A DNA stretch of 32,525 bases from Patescibacteria group bacterium (GTDB lineage Bacteria; Patescibacteriota; Patescibacteriia; UBA1558; GWA2-36-10). The notes beneath the pieces were generated by a model. It did not search any database. It worked only from the letters and a program-made list of their open reading frames with translations, and had not been told where the DNA came from. The stretch lies in the NCBI GenBank assembly GCA_028718865.1, contig JAQUKX010000009.1, positions 1 through 32,525 of the forward strand. Reading direction: 5' to 3'. Shown in pieces: positions 32,019 to 32,525 of this stretch (positions within the stretch are counted from its first letter, which is position 1; every line of letters begins with the position of its first letter). A program made the translations under genes and the position numbers.

Positions 32019-32525
32019 ATGTGGCAGAAGCTTTGGCATAAAATGGACAATTCAATAACCGGAGGCGCCTTGATGATAGCCTTTTTTTCTTTTTCTTCAA
32101 AATTATTGGGCTTGTTGCGAGAAAGATTGATTGCCCATAATTTTGGCGCCAGCCAAATATCGGATATTTATTACGCCTCTTTTCGCCTGCCGGATTTAAT
32201 TTTTAATACTTTGGTTTTAGGAGCATTGAGCGCGGCTTTCATACCGGTTTTTCAAAAGATCTGGCATCAGGACAAAAAAGAAGCTTTGCGCTTGGCTAAT
32301 TCGGTTTTGAATTGTCTGCTATTGGTAATTGGCGTCTTGTTGATATTGGCTTTTATTTTTAGTCCGCAAATTATGCGCTTAATTACCCCTGGATTCGAGG
32401 ATTGGCAAATGGAGCTGACAGTGAGCTTGAGCCGCATTATGCTAGTGGCGGTTATATTTTTTGTGGCTTCCAATTTAATAGGCGGCGTACTCAATTCCTG
32501 GAAGAAATTTTTTAGTTTTTCTCTG
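32019..32525 (+). CDS. murJ: MurJ/MviN-family lipid II flippase (3' truncated)
   Basis: Starts at ATG 32019, directly after the DUF4012 stop (TAA at 32016-32018), and runs off the window after 169 codons. The visible part has the MurJ N-terminus: GGALMIAFFSFSSKLLGLLRERLIAHNFGAS, then SDIYYASFRLPDLIFNTLVLGALSAAFIPVFQ, followed by two more transmembrane segments and the IMRLITPGF loop typical of the family. MurJ carries lipid II across the membrane for peptidoglycan synthesis; relatives in the MOP superfamily (Wzx) carry O-unit lipids, but RLPDLIFNTLVLGALSAAFIPVF points to MurJ. It could serve either wall or surface-glycan export here. Confidence 0.92.
   Translation, partial: MWQKLWHKMDNSITGGALMIAFFSFSSKLLGLLRERLIAHNFGASQISDIYYASFRLPDLIFNTLVLGALSAAFIPVFQKIWHQDKKEALRLANSVLNCLLLVIGVLLILAFIFSPQIMRLITPGFEDWQMELTVSLSRIMLVAVIFFVASNLIGGVLNSWKKFFSFSL

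Noticed and set aside
1-32525. Mobile element or integrase as the cause of the left-block boundary
   Set aside because: No transposase, integrase, terminal inverted repeat or second attachment-site copy is visible anywhere in the window.

Overview
From about 3.8 kb to its end the window looks like a Patescibacteria (Candidate Phyla Radiation) genome, probably of the Parcubacteria type. The DNA is AT-rich, genes are packed with 1-16 nt gaps or overlaps, and starts mostly lack a Shine-Dalgarno sequence. The genes include a DUF4012 protein, an archaeal-type prolyl-tRNA synthetase and several short proteins with no recognisable family. TGA is used as a stop (for example at 5852-5854 and 7132-7134), so this is the standard bacterial code, not the TGA=Gly code of Gracilibacteria.

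The first ~3.6 kb is different. It is visibly more GC-rich, every gene start has a strong AGGAGG-type ribosome binding site, and the leftmost protein ends in a type IX secretion (Por) sorting domain. This stretch holds the end of a beta-propeller protein; a tRNA-Gln(TTG) with its own promoter and an unusual trailer of three 27-bp repeats; a leftward operon encoding a beta-propeller protein, a lipoprotein and a 65-aa exported peptide; and a second leftward unit. That second unit runs: promoter, a leader resembling a class II cyclic-di-GMP riboswitch, an intrinsic terminator, a degenerate response-regulator receiver domain, a 21-aa hydrophobic peptide, and a terminator hairpin. Either this block was acquired horizontally or the contig is a chimeric join; the change falls at about 3.6-3.8 kb.

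The rest is all on the plus strand. 3.8-9.4 kb: an unknown membrane protein, a SpoU/TrmH RNA methyltransferase, a PfkB sugar kinase, then pduL and a divergent ackA, which together would turn acyl-CoA into acid plus ATP. 9.4-17.3 kb: recJ, an RNase HI-type gene, holB (delta'), a BNR-repeat lipoprotein, frr, rseP, a small unknown gene and proS. 17.3-23.0 kb: the cell-shape cluster mreB, mreC, mreD, PBP2, with greA and a second mreB-like gene directly after it. 23.0-32.5 kb: an envelope polysaccharide region with one GT4 glycosyltransferase, the RNase P RNA, a polyprenyl-phosphate sugar transferase, three overlapping or abutting GT4 glycosyltransferases, the DUF4012 protein and the start of a MurJ-like flippase.

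The most interesting signals are the candidate class II c-di-GMP riboswitch and its small regulon, the repeat hairpins that pair with the tRNA-Gln CCA end, the boundary in composition and translation signals, recurring leaderless TGGTATAAT-type promoters, and an acetate kinase homologue lacking a metal-binding glutamate.
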